A stretch of DNA of 23,528 nucleotides. Source: Williamwhitmania sp035530955 (GTDB lineage Bacteria > Bacteroidota > Bacteroidia > Bacteroidales > Williamwhitmaniaceae). This document shows positions 23,522 through 23,528 of the stretch, piece after piece. Each line of letters begins with the position of its first letter. Within the stretch, counting starts at the first letter, position 1. The DNA lies in contig DATKTT010000103.1 in NCBI GenBank assembly GCA_035530955.1, positions 1 to 23,528 of the forward strand, read 5' to 3'. The translations under genes were made by a program, and so were the position numbers. The notes below the pieces were generated by a model, which was given only the letters and a program-made list of their open reading frames with translations, was not told where the DNA came from and searched no databases.

Positions 23522-23528
23522 AATGCTG

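Noticed and set aside
1..23528. Mobile elements, CRISPR arrays or tRNA genes
   Set aside because: No transposase or integrase, no regularly spaced repeats, and no cloverleaf-like sequence was seen on reading both strands; genes are all housekeeping or stress types.

Overview
The window looks like the chromosome of an anaerobic or microaerophilic Bacteroidota, probably of the Bacteroidales/Marinilabiliales type. The evidence is a Bacteroides-type batA-E aerotolerance operon, a V/A-type ATPase operon with the E-DUF2764-A-B-D-I-K gene order, a DUF2027-Smr protein, TAnnTTTG (-7) promoter elements, and few Shine-Dalgarno sequences. There are no transposases, integrases, phage genes, CRISPR arrays or tRNAs, so this reads as core chromosome. 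No gap between genes exceeds 300 bases.

Left part (1-4403): the 5' end of the RNase P RNA gene (minus, running off the left edge) lies directly downstream of a DUF2027/Smr protein. Divergent from these are queA (queuosine tRNA modification) and a YgiQ-family radical SAM gene. An intrinsic terminator for the next operon overlaps the end of ygiQ.

V/A-ATPase operon (4426-12067, minus): a sigma-ABfr-like promoter near 12037-12066 drives atpE, a DUF2764 gene, atpA, atpB, atpD, atpI and atpK. The subunits for catalysis (A/B), central shaft (D), peripheral stalk (E), stator membrane subunit (I) and rotor ring (K) are present. No canonical C, F or G gene is present. Subunit K carries all five side chains that bind Na+ in the Enterococcus hirae ring, so the enzyme is predicted to couple ATP to Na+.

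Middle (12121-14222): a tandem universal-stress protein with its own terminator, a small stand-alone PAS protein, and a convergent UPF0316/DUF2179 membrane protein.

Right part (14220-23521, minus): a ten-gene array with very short gaps or overlaps, in the order moxR, an unrecognised small secreted protein, DUF58, a BatD-like/DUF4381-like membrane protein, batA, batB, batC, batD, batE and a secreted glutathione peroxidase, ending in a long perfect terminator hairpin. A MoxR AAA+ ATPase probably acts on the three MIDAS-containing proteins (DUF58, BatA, BatB), with TPR, Ig-like and SH3 partners at the inner membrane. The terminal peroxidase fits the oxidative-stress role. I found no clearly unprecedented system. 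The least explained element is the small secreted protein nested by overlap between moxR and the DUF58 gene.
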